From the NCBI RefSeq assembly GCF_004217545.1, contig NZ_SHKY01000001.1, forward strand, positions 1,674,001 through 1,738,000: DNA of 64,000 nt. The letters run 5' to 3'. Positions 1-7,350 of the stretch are shown here, piece by piece (the stretch's first letter is position 1; each line of letters opens with the position of its first letter). The notes under the pieces are model-generated. The model was not told where the DNA came from. It did not search any database and saw nothing but the letters and a program-made list of their open reading frames with translations. The translations under genes were made by a program, and so were the position numbers. Origin of the DNA: Krasilnikovia cinnamomea. GTDB taxonomy: Bacteria > Actinomycetota > Actinomycetes > Mycobacteriales > Micromonosporaceae.

Positions 1-633
1 GCCCCGGAATTCCGGACCGCGACGCTGCAGGCGCTCCGGCAGCCCCTGGAGAGCGGCCGGGTAGTGCTGGCCCGGGCCCGTGGCAGCACCGAGTACCCGG
101 CCCGCGTCCAGGTGGTCCTCGCCGCGAACCCGTGCCCCTGTGCCAGCCCCGCCGGCGACCAGCTCTGCGAATGCTCGCCGTCGACCCGGCGCCGCTACCT
201 CGGCCGGCTCTCCGGCCCGCTGCTCGACCGCATCGACATCCAGATCGGGTTGCGTCCCCTGAGCGCCGCGCAACTGATGAGCACGGGCGGCCCGGTAGAG
301 GACTCCGGCGCCGTCGCCGCGCGGGTCGCGGGCGCCCGCGACGCCGCGGCGGCCCGCTGGTCGGGCGACGGCTGGCGGGTCAACGCCGAGGTGCCCGGCG
401 CGCAGTTGCGGCGCCCGCCCTGGCGTCTGCCGCCCCGGGACACCCAGGCCCTGCGCACCAGCCTGGACCGCGGCGCGCTGTCCGCGCGCGGGTTCGATCG
501 GGTACTGCGGCTCGCCTGGACGATCGCCGACCTCGACGGCCGCGACCGGCCGAACGGCACAGACGTGCACGAGGCGGCCCAACTGAGGATGGGCGAGATC
601 GACATCGTGCGGTCCACGGAAGGAGTTCGATGA
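1..633 (+). CDS. comM: ComM/YifB-family Mg-chelatase-like AAA+ ATPase, C-terminal part (5' end outside window)
   Basis: The reading frame is open from the first base, so only the last ~210 codons are visible. The motifs VVLAANPCPC, a Cys-rich CECSP stretch and PLLDRIDIQI are hallmarks of the YifB/ComM family, and a helical C-terminal domain follows. In bacteria studied, ComM is a helicase that helps integrate incoming DNA during natural transformation. The TGA stop overlaps the ATG of dprA (ATGA), so the two are translationally coupled, and the AAGGAG ribosome site of dprA lies inside this gene. The family call is firm; competence function in this organism is inferred. Confidence 0.93.
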   Translation, partial: APEFRTATLQALRQPLESGRVVLARARGSTEYPARVQVVLAANPCPCASPAGDQLCECSPSTRRRYLGRLSGPLLDRIDIQIGLRPLSAAQLMSTGGPVEDSGAVAARVAGARDAAAARWSGDGWRVNAEVPGAQLRRPPWRLPPRDTQALRTSLDRGALSARGFDRVLRLAWTIADLDGRDRPNGTDVHEAAQLRMGEIDIVRSTEGVR

Positions 634-1853
634 ACGGCAACCCGCCCGACGGCCCGGCCCCGGCCGCCCGCCCACCGGGTCCCGACGAGGACAGGATGGC
701 GCGTATCGCCCTCACCTGGCTGGCCGAACCGGGCAACCGCACAGTGTGGACGATGACCCGCAACGAGGGGGCACCCGCGGCCCTCGCTCGTCTGCTCTCC
801 GGTGACATCCCCGACCCCGCCCTGCGCGCCGCGGTCCTCGCGCGTACCGCCAGTGGGGACCCGCGGCGGCTCGCCGAGGCGGCGATGCGCCGCGCCGAGC
901 GCCTGGGAGCGCGGGTGGTGGTGCCCGCCGATCCGGAGTGGCCCCGGCGGGTGGAGGAACTGGGCACTTTGGAACTCGACGGCGGGGGCCGCATCGGCCA
1001 CGACGTCCGGCCGCCGTTGTGTCTGTGGGTACGCGGCGCCCAGCCACTGGACGAGGCGTTCCACCGGTCGGTGGCGGTGGTGGGTGCCCGCGCCGCAACC
1101 GGCTACGGAGTCCACGTGACCACGGACATCGCGTACGGGCTCGCCGAGCACGGGTGGGCCGTCGTGTCGGGTGGCGCGTTCGGGATCGACGCGGCGGCGC
1201 ACCGGGCGGCGCTGGCGGCGGGTGGGCTCACCATCGCCGTGCTGGCGTGCGGGGTCGACCGGCCGTATCCGGTGGGCAACACCGCCCTCTTCGAGCGGAT
1301 AGCGGACACCGGGCTGCTGGTCAGTGAGTGGCCACCCGGAAGCGATCCGCTGCGCCACCGCTTCCTGATCCGCAACCGCGTCATCGCGGCCGCGACGGTC
1401 GGCGCCGTCGTCGTGGAGGCGGCGGCGCGCAGCGGTGCGGTGCAGACCATGGGCCGGGTGTTGTCGCTGCGGCGCAAGGCCATGGTGGTACCCGGTCCGA
1501 TCAGCTCGGCGATGTCGGTCGGCTGCCACCGGCTGTTGCGGGCTGACCCGGCGGCCCGGTTGGTCACCAACCTCCAACAGGTTCTCGAGGAGGTCGGTTC
1601 GATCGGCGAGTACTACGCGGATCCACCGCGCGGCCGGGAGCACGATCGGGACACACTGGACGAAGAGTCGGCGTTGGTGCTGGAGGCGGTGCCGCGGCGC
1701 GGCACGGCGAGTGCTGACCAGCTGGCCGCGACCGCCGGCCTCAGCCTGCGTACGGTGCTGCGCCGGTTGTCCCTACTCGAAATGACGGGGCTGGTGGTTC
1801 GCCGCGACGACGGCATAGCGCTGGCGCCCCGGCCGAGGTCCGCGGGGCGGTGA
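630..1853 (+). CDS. dprA: DNA-processing protein DprA
   Basis: A 407-residue protein of the DprA/Smf family, which loads RecA on incoming single-stranded DNA. The Rossmann-like core shows GGAFGIDAAAHR (about residues 181-192), the SEWPPG and RNRVIAA segments, VVVEAAARSGAVQT, and PGPISSAMSVG (about 289-298). A winged-helix domain follows at about 350-395 (LSLRTVLRRLSLLEMTGLV). The ATG at 630 is chosen because AAGGAG sits 5-10 bases upstream and it forms a 4-base overlap with comM. An in-frame extension upstream to 132 is only a shadow of comM. The comM-dprA order is the usual actinobacterial arrangement. Confidence 0.97.
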   Translation: MNGNPPDGPAPAARPPGPDEDRMARIALTWLAEPGNRTVWTMTRNEGAPAALARLLSGDIPDPALRAAVLARTASGDPRRLAEAAMRRAERLGARVVVPADPEWPRRVEELGTLELDGGGRIGHDVRPPLCLWVRGAQPLDEAFHRSVAVVGARAATGYGVHVTTDIAYGLAEHGWAVVSGGAFGIDAAAHRAALAAGGLTIAVLACGVDRPYPVGNTALFERIADTGLLVSEWPPGSDPLRHRFLIRNRVIAAATVGAVVVEAAARSGAVQTMGRVLSLRRKAMVVPGPISSAMSVGCHRLLRADPAARLVTNLQQVLEEVGSIGEYYADPPRGREHDRDTLDEESALVLEAVPRRGTASADQLAATAGLSLRTVLRRLSLLEMTGLVVRRDDGIALAPRPRSAGR

Positions 1854-1873
1854 CGAAGGGCGGGGAGGCTTCT

Positions 1874-2083
1874 TCACTCCTCCGCGTCGTCCAGATCGCG
1901 CCGATGAACCTTCATCCACGCTTCCACGTCCTCGGTGAGCCAGACCTTGCCCTGGGCGAGGTCTGCGACCGGTGCCGGAAAGTCGGCACGGCTGGTGATC
2001 TGGTAGGCGCGCTGCCGGCTCACCCCGCCGAGGCGAACGCGGATCTCGTGTGCGCCCATCAGTCGAATCGGCTTGACTCCCAC
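1874..2083 (-). CDS. Small AlpA/excisionase-type helix-turn-helix DNA-binding protein
   Basis: A 69-residue protein (60 residues if the internal ATG at 2059 is used). The pattern LMGAHEIRVRLGGVSRQRAY, then a DFPAPVADLAQGKVWLTEDVEAW segment, matches the AlpA/MerR-like winged HTH with its FP-x-P wing and the final DVEAW helix. Such proteins act as small regulators or recombination directionality factors. It is convergent with dprA and divergent from the gene at 2167. The 83-base gap between the two contains palindromes that are good operator candidates. Nothing nearby looks like its dedicated integrase; xerC downstream is the housekeeping type. Confidence 0.75.
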   Translation of the reverse strand: MGVKPIRLMGAHEIRVRLGGVSRQRAYQITSRADFPAPVADLAQGKVWLTEDVEAWMKVHRRDLDDAEE

Positions 2084-2101
2084 GCCTTCGACCGTAGGCG
2101 C

Positions 2102-2158
2102 AGGACTATTAGTCCTTTATTAACTTGATACAAGACGAGTAGTCTCTGAGCAACTAGT
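2102..2158. promoter_or_regulatory. Palindrome cluster between divergent genes, candidate operator
   Basis: The divergent gap holds AGGACTATTAGTCCT (2102-2116, a perfect 15-base inverted repeat with a single central T), AGAC-n5-GTCT (2133-2145) and ACTAGT (2153-2158). The stretch is noticeably AT-richer than its surroundings. All three share an ACTA/TAGT-like core. Binding by the flanking HTH protein or by the GntR protein at 3307-3765 is an inference. Confidence 0.5.
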
Positions 2159-2166
2159 CTGTCTGC

Positions 2167-2790
2167 ATGTTACGACAACACCGGGCTTCGTCCCCGGACC
2201 CGTACCAACCGCGGCATCGCCGCGACTGGCGCACGTTGTGGCGCCGGTGCATCTGCGGGCTTCCCGCTCCGTGCATCGACCGGTCCCGCTCGTCCACCGC
2301 TCCCCTCCCGCATCGCCCTGATCGCGACACACCCGATTCCGGGCGATCGAGTCGCGTCGCGATCGGCGTGGCACGGCCCCGACAGAGCCCGACGCGCCGG
2401 TCGCCACAGTGGGGGAACGGCGTGGCCAGCGCGGCGGTTCCGTCCCTCGACAACGGGGCGTTCGCCGGGCCTTCGGGCCGCGCGGTGCCGTGTCGGCGGG
2501 CCAGCCCGGCGACGGCGTTCCTCGCGGGCCGCGCCGGAATGCTCACCCCGGCACAGGAATACCGCGCGAACGGTGGTCGCCACGTCCTGAAGCCGCCCAT
2601 CCCAGCGATCCACGGGCGGGTGACGTCACTCGGAGCAGCGGCAGAGCGACCACGATGGCCGACGCATCGGCGGGCCGCGTCTCGATCATCGACTCCGGCG
2701 TCCCGTCCGTTGACCGCTGCCGCTCTGATCGAACCGTTGCGGGCATCCACCCTGGACTGGTACAGCGATCCCCGGCGTGGGCGCCGATGA
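2167..2790 (+). CDS. Hypothetical protein with CxCx5C motif, coupled to next gene
   Basis: A 207-residue protein of unknown function. Near the N-terminus it has RCICGLPAPC (a CxCx5C pattern), and near residue 120 GRAGMLTPAQEYRANGGR, a segment I associate with a recurring actinomycete family. Between them the sequence is Arg/Pro/Ser-rich and of low complexity. Its TGA overlaps the ATG of the next gene (ATGA), which has a similar CxxCx5C motif, so the two probably work together. The start is the ATG at 2167, just after the palindrome-rich gap. No membrane segment or signal peptide is seen. I do not assign a function. Confidence 0.6.
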   Translation: MLRQHRASSPDPYQPRHRRDWRTLWRRCICGLPAPCIDRSRSSTAPLPHRPDRDTPDSGRSSRVAIGVARPRQSPTRRSPQWGNGVASAAVPSLDNGAFAGPSGRAVPCRRASPATAFLAGRAGMLTPAQEYRANGGRHVLKPPIPAIHGRVTSLGAAAERPRWPTHRRAASRSSTPASRPLTAAALIEPLRASTLDWYSDPRRGRR

Positions 2791-3059
2791 CCGCGTCGAG
2801 CCCGGACGAGCACGTCGGGCAGCGACCGACGTGGCTGTGCCGCGCATGCGCACAGCCGTGGCCGTGCCCCGACGCGCGACGGGAACTGCTCCAGGAGTTC
2901 CAGGGGTTCACCTCGGTGCTGACGATCTACCTGTCCGCGCAGATGTGCGAGGCGATCCAGGACTTCGCCCTCCACCACGATGCCCCACCACCCAACCTCT
3001 ACCAGCGCTTTCTCGGATGGGTGCGATCTCCGGAATCTGGCGAGGAGCCGTCCGCGTGA
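2787..3059 (+). CDS. Small conserved Cys-motif protein (CxxCx5C)
   Basis: A 90-residue protein. It opens with HVGQRPTWLCRACAQPWPC (CxxCx5C), followed by ARRELLQEF, a hydrophobic helix (TSVLTIYLSAQMCEAI) and a C-terminal LYQRFLGWVR motif. This layout resembles a small family often found beside GntR regulators in Micromonosporaceae (from memory). The cysteines suggest a metal or redox site, but the number is low for a full zinc ribbon. The start ATG overlaps the stop of the preceding gene by four bases. Function is unknown. Confidence 0.7.
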   Translation: MTASSPDEHVGQRPTWLCRACAQPWPCPDARRELLQEFQGFTSVLTIYLSAQMCEAIQDFALHHDAPPPNLYQRFLGWVRSPESGEEPSA

Positions 3060-3291
3060 CACCCGTCGCCGCAAGCCGGAACGGCCACCCCAATCCTCAC
3101 CGGATTCGGATGGAGACCGGGTCTTCCACATGCGAGACCTAACCCCCGGGCGGCGCTGAGGCGACTCAGCGGACGTCCTTGAAGAACGGCGGCAGCCGGC
3201 GCATCTGAACCTTGTGCCTGGTCCCGACGGACTCGCCGACCGCCGCCGCCCACGCCGCGCGATCAAGCTCGGCCTTCTCAGCGCGACGCGG

Positions 3292-3324
3292 TAGTACTAT
3301 ACCAACGTGGGTCTGTATGTACAG
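3292..3324 (+). promoter_or_regulatory. GntR gene promoter with two palindromes, likely leaderless
   Basis: TACTAT (3295-3300) is a good -10 hexamer and lies within the perfect palindrome TAGTACTA (3292-3299). The GTG at 3307 follows after six bases, which would give a leaderless transcript. A second inverted repeat, CTGTA-TG-TACAG (3313-3324), lies just inside the reading frame. GT...AC-centred palindromes are typical of GntR operators, so autorepression is plausible. No clear -35 element is seen. Confidence 0.5.
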
Positions 3325-3765
3325 CCTGACGGAGCATTGTGGCCTCGTACCGTGGCCGACATGATCGATCCCTCCGCGGACCGCGCGGTGTTCCGCCAGC
3401 TTGCGGACCTGCTGCGTGACCGCATCATGTCCGGTGAGCTGGGTCCGGGTGAGCCGCTGCCGAGCGAGCTGCGCCTGGCCCAGGAGTACGGCCTCAGCCG
3501 CACCACCGTCCGCCAGGCGATCGGCCAGCTCCGCACCGAGGGACTGGTCACCGTGGACCGGCCGCGCGGGACGTTCGTCCGCGTTCCCGAGCAGACCCAG
3601 ACGATCACACTGGCACGCGGCGAACGCGTCAGCGCCCGCATGCCCACGGATGCCGAGCGCCGCAGCCACCGCCTCGGCGAGGGCATCCCCGTCCTCGTCG
3701 TGACCGGCCCGGACGGGGCGTTCACGGTCCATCCCGCGGACCGGATTCAGCTCATCCGCCCCTGA
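3307..3765 (+). CDS. GntR-family transcriptional regulator (short form)
   Basis: A winged HTH of the GntR family. AVFRQLADLLRDRIMSGELG, then PGEPLPSELRLAQEYGLS, RTTVRQAIGQLRTEGLV and PRGTFVR cover the whole DNA-binding domain. The region after it (about 55 residues) is too short for a normal UTRA/HutC ligand domain, so this is a reduced regulator. Two starts compete: the GTG at 3307, seven bases after a -10 box (leaderless, 152 aa), and the ATG at 3361 (134 aa, where family similarity begins). I give the longer form because of the promoter position. It probably controls its own promoter and perhaps the neighbouring small genes. Confidence 0.85.
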   Translation: MGLYVQPDGALWPRTVADMIDPSADRAVFRQLADLLRDRIMSGELGPGEPLPSELRLAQEYGLSRTTVRQAIGQLRTEGLVTVDRPRGTFVRVPEQTQTITLARGERVSARMPTDAERRSHRLGEGIPVLVVTGPDGAFTVHPADRIQLIRP

Positions 3766-4197
3766 CCCGGTCCCGGGCGAGCGGCACTGGGTTCACGGGC
3801 GCCGTGGCGCGCCACGCGCAAGCCGGCGCCCGAGCGCGTTCCCACCCGGGCGCCGCGCTGTCATCACGACAATCGGCAGCCAAGCCGAGGCGGGCACATC
3901 CGTATGTGCCATGTTGGTGGACCTTCCTGGTCAGAGCGGCACCGTAGGCTCCGCTGGCAAGCGGCACCCGGACCACGCAGGGCCATCGCCGCGTCAGCCT
4001 TCGTCACTTCGTGACCAGGTGACCGCGCCCATCCGCCAGACCAAGCGGCCCACGGCCGTGGACCTACGGCCAGGGACAGCGTGGCCAGGGACCGGTGGCC
4101 AAGGACAAGCGCGCCGGGACAGGCGGCGGGCGACACATGGTGCAGGCCCCGGGTGCGCACTTGACGATGGCCGTCACAAGGCCCACGGTCGAGGACG
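3766..4197. other. Non-coding stretch between gntR and xerC
   Basis: No convincing gene in 432 bases. It holds an inverted repeat GGCACAT-n4-ATGTGCC (3893-3910), a small GTCAC-TTC-GTGAC hairpin (4003-4015) and a run of near-repeats of GGCCAGGGAC type (about 4071-4110). It may contain the terminator of gntR and the promoter of xerC, but no clear promoter hexamers are seen. Confidence 0.5.
3893..3910. repeat. Inverted repeat, 7-base arms with 4-base spacer
   Basis: GGCACAT at 3893-3899 and ATGTGCC at 3904-3910, 128 bases after the gntR stop. It could be a terminator stem without a T-tract or an operator. Confidence 0.45.
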
Positions 4198-5151
4198 ATG
4201 AACACGCAAGAGATCCACGAGTCGCTGCCCACGGCGATGCGCGACGCGGTGGACGAGTTCGGACTGCACCTCGCCCGGGTGGACAACCGGTCCGCACACA
4301 CCGTCCGGGCGTACGTGGGAGACGTCGTCTCGCTGCTCGCGCACGCGGCGCGGCACGGCTGCACGGCGCCGGCGGATCTCGACGTCGTGGTGCTCCGAGG
4401 CTGGCTGGCCGGGTTGCTGGCCGCCGGCGCCGCCCGCAGTTCCCAGGCCCGCCGGGCGGCCGCCGCCCGCACGTTCACCGCGTGGGCGCACCGGGCGGGA
4501 CTGTGCCCGGCGGATGCCGGCGCCCGGCTCGCCAGCCCCCGGGGGCATCGGGACCTGCCGACCGTGCTGCGCGCCGACCAGGCCGCGGATCTGGTCGGCG
4601 CGCCCGCCCCGGCGCGACCGGCACCGCAGGCACCGGCACACGCGGGGGCCGTCGCCGCGCGCGACCGTGCCGTTCTGGAACTGCTCTACGCCACCGGGGT
4701 ACGGGTCAGCGAGCTGTGCGGACTGGACCGCGCCGACGTGGACGCCGGCCGGCGGGTCGTGCGGGTGCTCGGCAAGGGCGCCAAGGAGCGCGCGGTGCCG
4801 TACGGCGTGCCGGCCCAACGGGCCCTCGACGCCTGGCTCCGCGACGGGCGGCCCGTGCTGGCCGCCCCGGGCGGCGGTGACGCGCTGTTCGTCGGCACCC
4901 GTGGGGGGCGCCTGCAGCAGACCGTGGTGCGCCGGATCGTGGCGGGCGCCGCGCGGGCCGCCGGCCTGCCGCACACCAGCCCGCACGACCTGCGCCACTC
5001 GGCCGCCACGCACCTGCTGGACGGGGGCGCCGACCTGCGCGCGGTGCAGGATCTGCTCGGGCACTCCTCGCTGTCCAGTACGCAGATATACACCCACGTC
5101 TCCACCGAGCGGCTCAGAGCGGCCTTCGATCAGGCGCACCCCCGGGCGTGA
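4198..5151 (+). CDS. xerC: Tyrosine recombinase XerC
   Basis: A 317-residue site-specific recombinase that, with XerD, resolves chromosome dimers at dif. The N-terminal SAM-like domain has HLARVDNRSAHTVRAYVGDV (about 20-45). The catalytic set is complete: R169 (ATGVRVSELCGL), K193 (VLGKGAKER), H263 and R266 (HDLRHSAATHLLDGG), H289 (LGHSS) and nucleophile Y298 (TQIYTHV). The ATG at 4198 fits the family length. xerC after dprA is conserved in actinobacteria. The accessory genes between them make it tempting to call an element integrase, but length and sequence fit the housekeeping enzyme. Confidence 0.93.
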   Translation: MNTQEIHESLPTAMRDAVDEFGLHLARVDNRSAHTVRAYVGDVVSLLAHAARHGCTAPADLDVVVLRGWLAGLLAAGAARSSQARRAAAARTFTAWAHRAGLCPADAGARLASPRGHRDLPTVLRADQAADLVGAPAPARPAPQAPAHAGAVAARDRAVLELLYATGVRVSELCGLDRADVDAGRRVVRVLGKGAKERAVPYGVPAQRALDAWLRDGRPVLAAPGGGDALFVGTRGGRLQQTVVRRIVAGAARAAGLPHTSPHDLRHSAATHLLDGGADLRAVQDLLGHSSLSSTQIYTHVSTERLRAAFDQAHPRA

Positions 5152-5191
5152 GGGCGATTCGCAATTTTCAGCGTCAGGCGCACGGGCACCG

Positions 5192-5206
5192 TACGATCGA
5201 GGCGTG
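5192..5206 (+). promoter_or_regulatory. -10 box TACGAT directly before a GTG start (leaderless)
   Basis: TACGAT at 5192-5197 is followed by six bases and then the GTG start at 5204, so transcription would begin at or next to the start codon. There is no Shine-Dalgarno sequence. The -35 element is poor. Confidence 0.5.
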
Positions 5207-6391
5207 CCCGCCGGAGATCCACCCCCGCCCATCCCGGGAGCCCGCCTCCTGTTCTCGCTGGATCCGGCGGTGTCCTATCTCAACCACGGTTCGTTCGGCG
5301 CCGTTCCGCTCAGCGTGCAGCGGGTCCAGCAGCGGCTGCGCGACGAGGTCGAAGCCAACCCCCTGCGGTTCTACGCGCAGGGGCTGCTCGACCGCATCAT
5401 CCACACCCGACGGCACCTGGCGGCGTTCCTGGGTGCCGACCCGGACGGCAGCGCCCTGGTGCCCAACACCACGGCGGGGGTGTCGATAGCGCTGCAGTCG
5501 GTGCGGCTCGCGGCGGGCGACGAGGTTCTTCTGACCGACCACGCGTACGGCGCGGTGATGCTGGCCGCCAAGCGGCAGTGCCGGCGGGCCGGTGCCACGG
5601 CGCGGACCGTCACGTTGCCGCTGGGTGCCACGGAGGCCGAGGTGGTGTCCCGCGTCCGCGACGCCCTGCGGCCCGGGCGGACCAAGCTGCTCCTCGTCGA
5701 CCAGGTCACCTCCGGCACGGCGCAGGTCCTCCCGGTACGGCAGATCGCGGCGGCGGCCCGCGAGCACGACATCCCGGTGCTCGTGGACGGGGCGCATGTG
5801 CCCGGCATGCTGCCCGTGGAGGTCGGCGAGATCGGGGCGGACTTCTGGGTGGGCAACCTGCACAAGTGGGCGTTCGCGCCGCGCGGAACCGCGCTGCTGT
5901 CCGTGGCGCCGGGCTGGCGGCGGCGGATCGAGCCGCTGGGGGTGTCGTGGGAGCAGGACGCCGGATTCCCGCTGTCGGTCGAGTTCCAGGGCACCGTGGA
6001 CTACACGGGCTGGCTGGCCGCGCCCGCGGGGCTGTACGCGCTGCGTACCCTCGGCGTCGAGACGGTGCAGGCGCACAACGCGGCCCTCGCGGCGTACGGG
6101 CAGCGGGTGGTCGGGGAGGCGCTCGGGTTGGCCCCCGCCGACCTGCTCGACCCCGGCGGGCCGGGGTCGATGCGGATCGTGCCGCTGCCGATCGGGCTGG
6201 CCACGACCCAGGCGGAGGCGCAGGCGCTGCGCCTGCACATCGCCGAGAAGCTGTCCGCCGAGACCGCGGTGAACGCCTGGGGCGGCCGGGGCTGGCTGCG
6301 GCTGTGCGCCCAGGTCTACAACCGTCCGGAGGAGTACGACAGGCTGGCCGAGCGGCTCCCCGCGCTGCTCAGCGCGTTTCAACGGCAGTAG
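5204..6391 (+). CDS. Class V aminotransferase-fold PLP enzyme (isopenicillin-N-epimerase / EgtE-like)
   Basis: A 395-residue PLP-dependent enzyme. YLNHGSFGAVP at the N-terminus, NTTAGVSIALQS, DQVTSGTAQVLPV, VLVDGAHVPGM (the Asp that contacts the PLP ring nitrogen) and GNLHKWAFAPRG (Schiff-base Lys, about K221) define the branch containing isopenicillin N epimerase and the ergothioneine lyase EgtE. No other ergothioneine or beta-lactam gene is nearby, so the substrate is unknown. The GTG start is chosen from its position six bases after TACGAT and from the family N-terminus. It converges on the M23 gene. Confidence 0.85.
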   Translation: MPAGDPPPPIPGARLLFSLDPAVSYLNHGSFGAVPLSVQRVQQRLRDEVEANPLRFYAQGLLDRIIHTRRHLAAFLGADPDGSALVPNTTAGVSIALQSVRLAAGDEVLLTDHAYGAVMLAAKRQCRRAGATARTVTLPLGATEAEVVSRVRDALRPGRTKLLLVDQVTSGTAQVLPVRQIAAAAREHDIPVLVDGAHVPGMLPVEVGEIGADFWVGNLHKWAFAPRGTALLSVAPGWRRRIEPLGVSWEQDAGFPLSVEFQGTVDYTGWLAAPAGLYALRTLGVETVQAHNAALAAYGQRVVGEALGLAPADLLDPGGPGSMRIVPLPIGLATTQAEAQALRLHIAEKLSAETAVNAWGGRGWLRLCAQVYNRPEEYDRLAERLPALLSAFQRQ

Positions 6392-6955
6392 CCGCACCCG
6401 GCGCAGGCCCAGCAGCGCGAGAGGGTCCAGGTAGGTCTCGCCCCGGCGCGCTCCCCAGTGCAGGCAGGCGGGCTCGGGGCAGCCGGGGTGCCCGGTCCGC
6501 AGGGTGCCGATCCGTTGCCCGGCCGCGACCGTCGCACCGGCGCGCACGCCCGGGTCGACCGGCTCGTACGTGGTGCGCAGGCCGCCCGGGTGCGCCACGC
6601 TGACCACCCCGCGACCGGCCAGCACGGCGGCGAAGACCACGGTGCCCGGCCCGGCCGCACGCACCGGGACGGCCGCACGCACCGGGACGGCCGGGGGTGC
6701 GGCGAGGTCGACGCCGCGGTGGCCCGGTAGCCACGGGTGCGGTGGCGGGGCGAAGCCGCGCACGACGTGCGGCGCGTCGAGCGGCCACCGGAATCGGGCG
6801 GCCACCGCGCGACCGGGCTGGGCCGAGACCGGGTTGGCGGCAGGACTCGGATCCCGCCACGACGCGGCGGCGGGCAACGGCGGCGCGGGAGCACGTGGTG
6901 GGGCGGGACATCCGGGGCACGGAAGCAACAGCAGGCACAACAGCAGCAGGGCCAT
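6380..6955 (-). CDS. Secreted M23-family (LytM/EnvC-like) peptidase with no stop at the expected end
   Basis: The sequence begins with a hydrophobic signal (MALLLLCLLLLPCPGC, possible lipid anchor). It then has a Pro/Ala linker and an M23 fold with GHRGVDLAAP (His/Asp metal ligands), GRGVVSVAHPGGLRTTYEPV and ACLHWGARRGETYLDPLALLG. The normal HxH is CLH, so the metal site may be degenerate. The recognisable protein ends at LRRVRLLPL (about 192 codons), but this frame has no stop there. It stays open to 5174-5176, wholly antisense to the PLP enzyme. A stop in the adjacent frame lies at 6379-6381, so a one-base indel near the end is likely. The coordinates cover only the supported part. An 18-base tandem duplication is internal. 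Confidence 0.7.
6654..6692. repeat. 18-base in-frame tandem duplication within the M23 gene
   Basis: The unit ACGCACCGGGACGGCCGC occurs twice in a row and encodes a repeated VPVRAA in the loop after the metal-binding HxxxD motif. It keeps the reading frame. Confidence 0.75.
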
Positions 6956-7026
6956 GTGCGCACCCTGCCGGATGCGCCCTCAGGCGCGGGGCCGCCCTGT
7001 GGACGGGGCCGCGTTGTGGACGGCCG

Positions 7027-7350
7027 TCAGCCGCCGAAGTTGGCGTCGTCCGGCAGGGAGATGTCGGGCTTCTCCAGCTCCTCGACGTTCACGTCCTTGA
7101 ACGTCATGACCCGCACGTTCTTGACGAACCGGGCCGGGCGGTACATGTCCCAGACCCAGGCATCATGCATCTCGACCTCGAAATAGACCTCGCCGTCGGC
7201 GTTACGCACGTGCAGATCGACCTGGTTGGCCAGGTAGAACCGGCGCTCGGTCTCCACCACGTACGAGAACTGGCGGACGATGTCGCGGTACTCCCGGTAG
7301 AGCTGCAGCTCCATCTCGGTCTCGTACTTCTCGAGATCCTCTGCGCTCAT
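7027..7350 (-). CDS. DUF2469 family protein
   Basis: A 107-residue cytoplasmic protein of the actinobacterial DUF2469 family, whose function is unknown. MSAEDLEKYETEMELQLYREYRDIV and the RRFYLANQVDLHV, YFEVEMHDAWVWDMYRPARFV segments are strongly conserved in the family. The ATG overlaps the stop of rnhB by four bases, so the two are co-translated, as in most actinobacteria. Confidence 0.95.
   Translation of the reverse strand: MSAEDLEKYETEMELQLYREYRDIVRQFSYVVETERRFYLANQVDLHVRNADGEVYFEVEMHDAWVWDMYRPARFVKNVRVMTFKDVNVEELEKPDISLPDDANFGG

Noticed and set aside
132..629. N-terminal extension of dprA
   Set aside because: It overlaps comM in another frame; the ATG at 630 has a ribosome site and family start.
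3166..3732. A reverse frame ending in ELDRAAWAAAVGESVG and RRLPPFFKDVR
   Set aside because: The last ~40 codons look protein-like, but no ATG, GTG or TTG start lies near, and the upstream part is antisense to gntR. It could be a fragment; not annotated.
3752..3976. Short reverse frame after gntR
   Set aside because: No ribosome site, no conserved pattern, Arg/Ala-rich only.
5174..6379. C-terminal 400-residue extension of the M23 protein
   Set aside because: It is the exact antisense of the PLP enzyme and has no family similarity.
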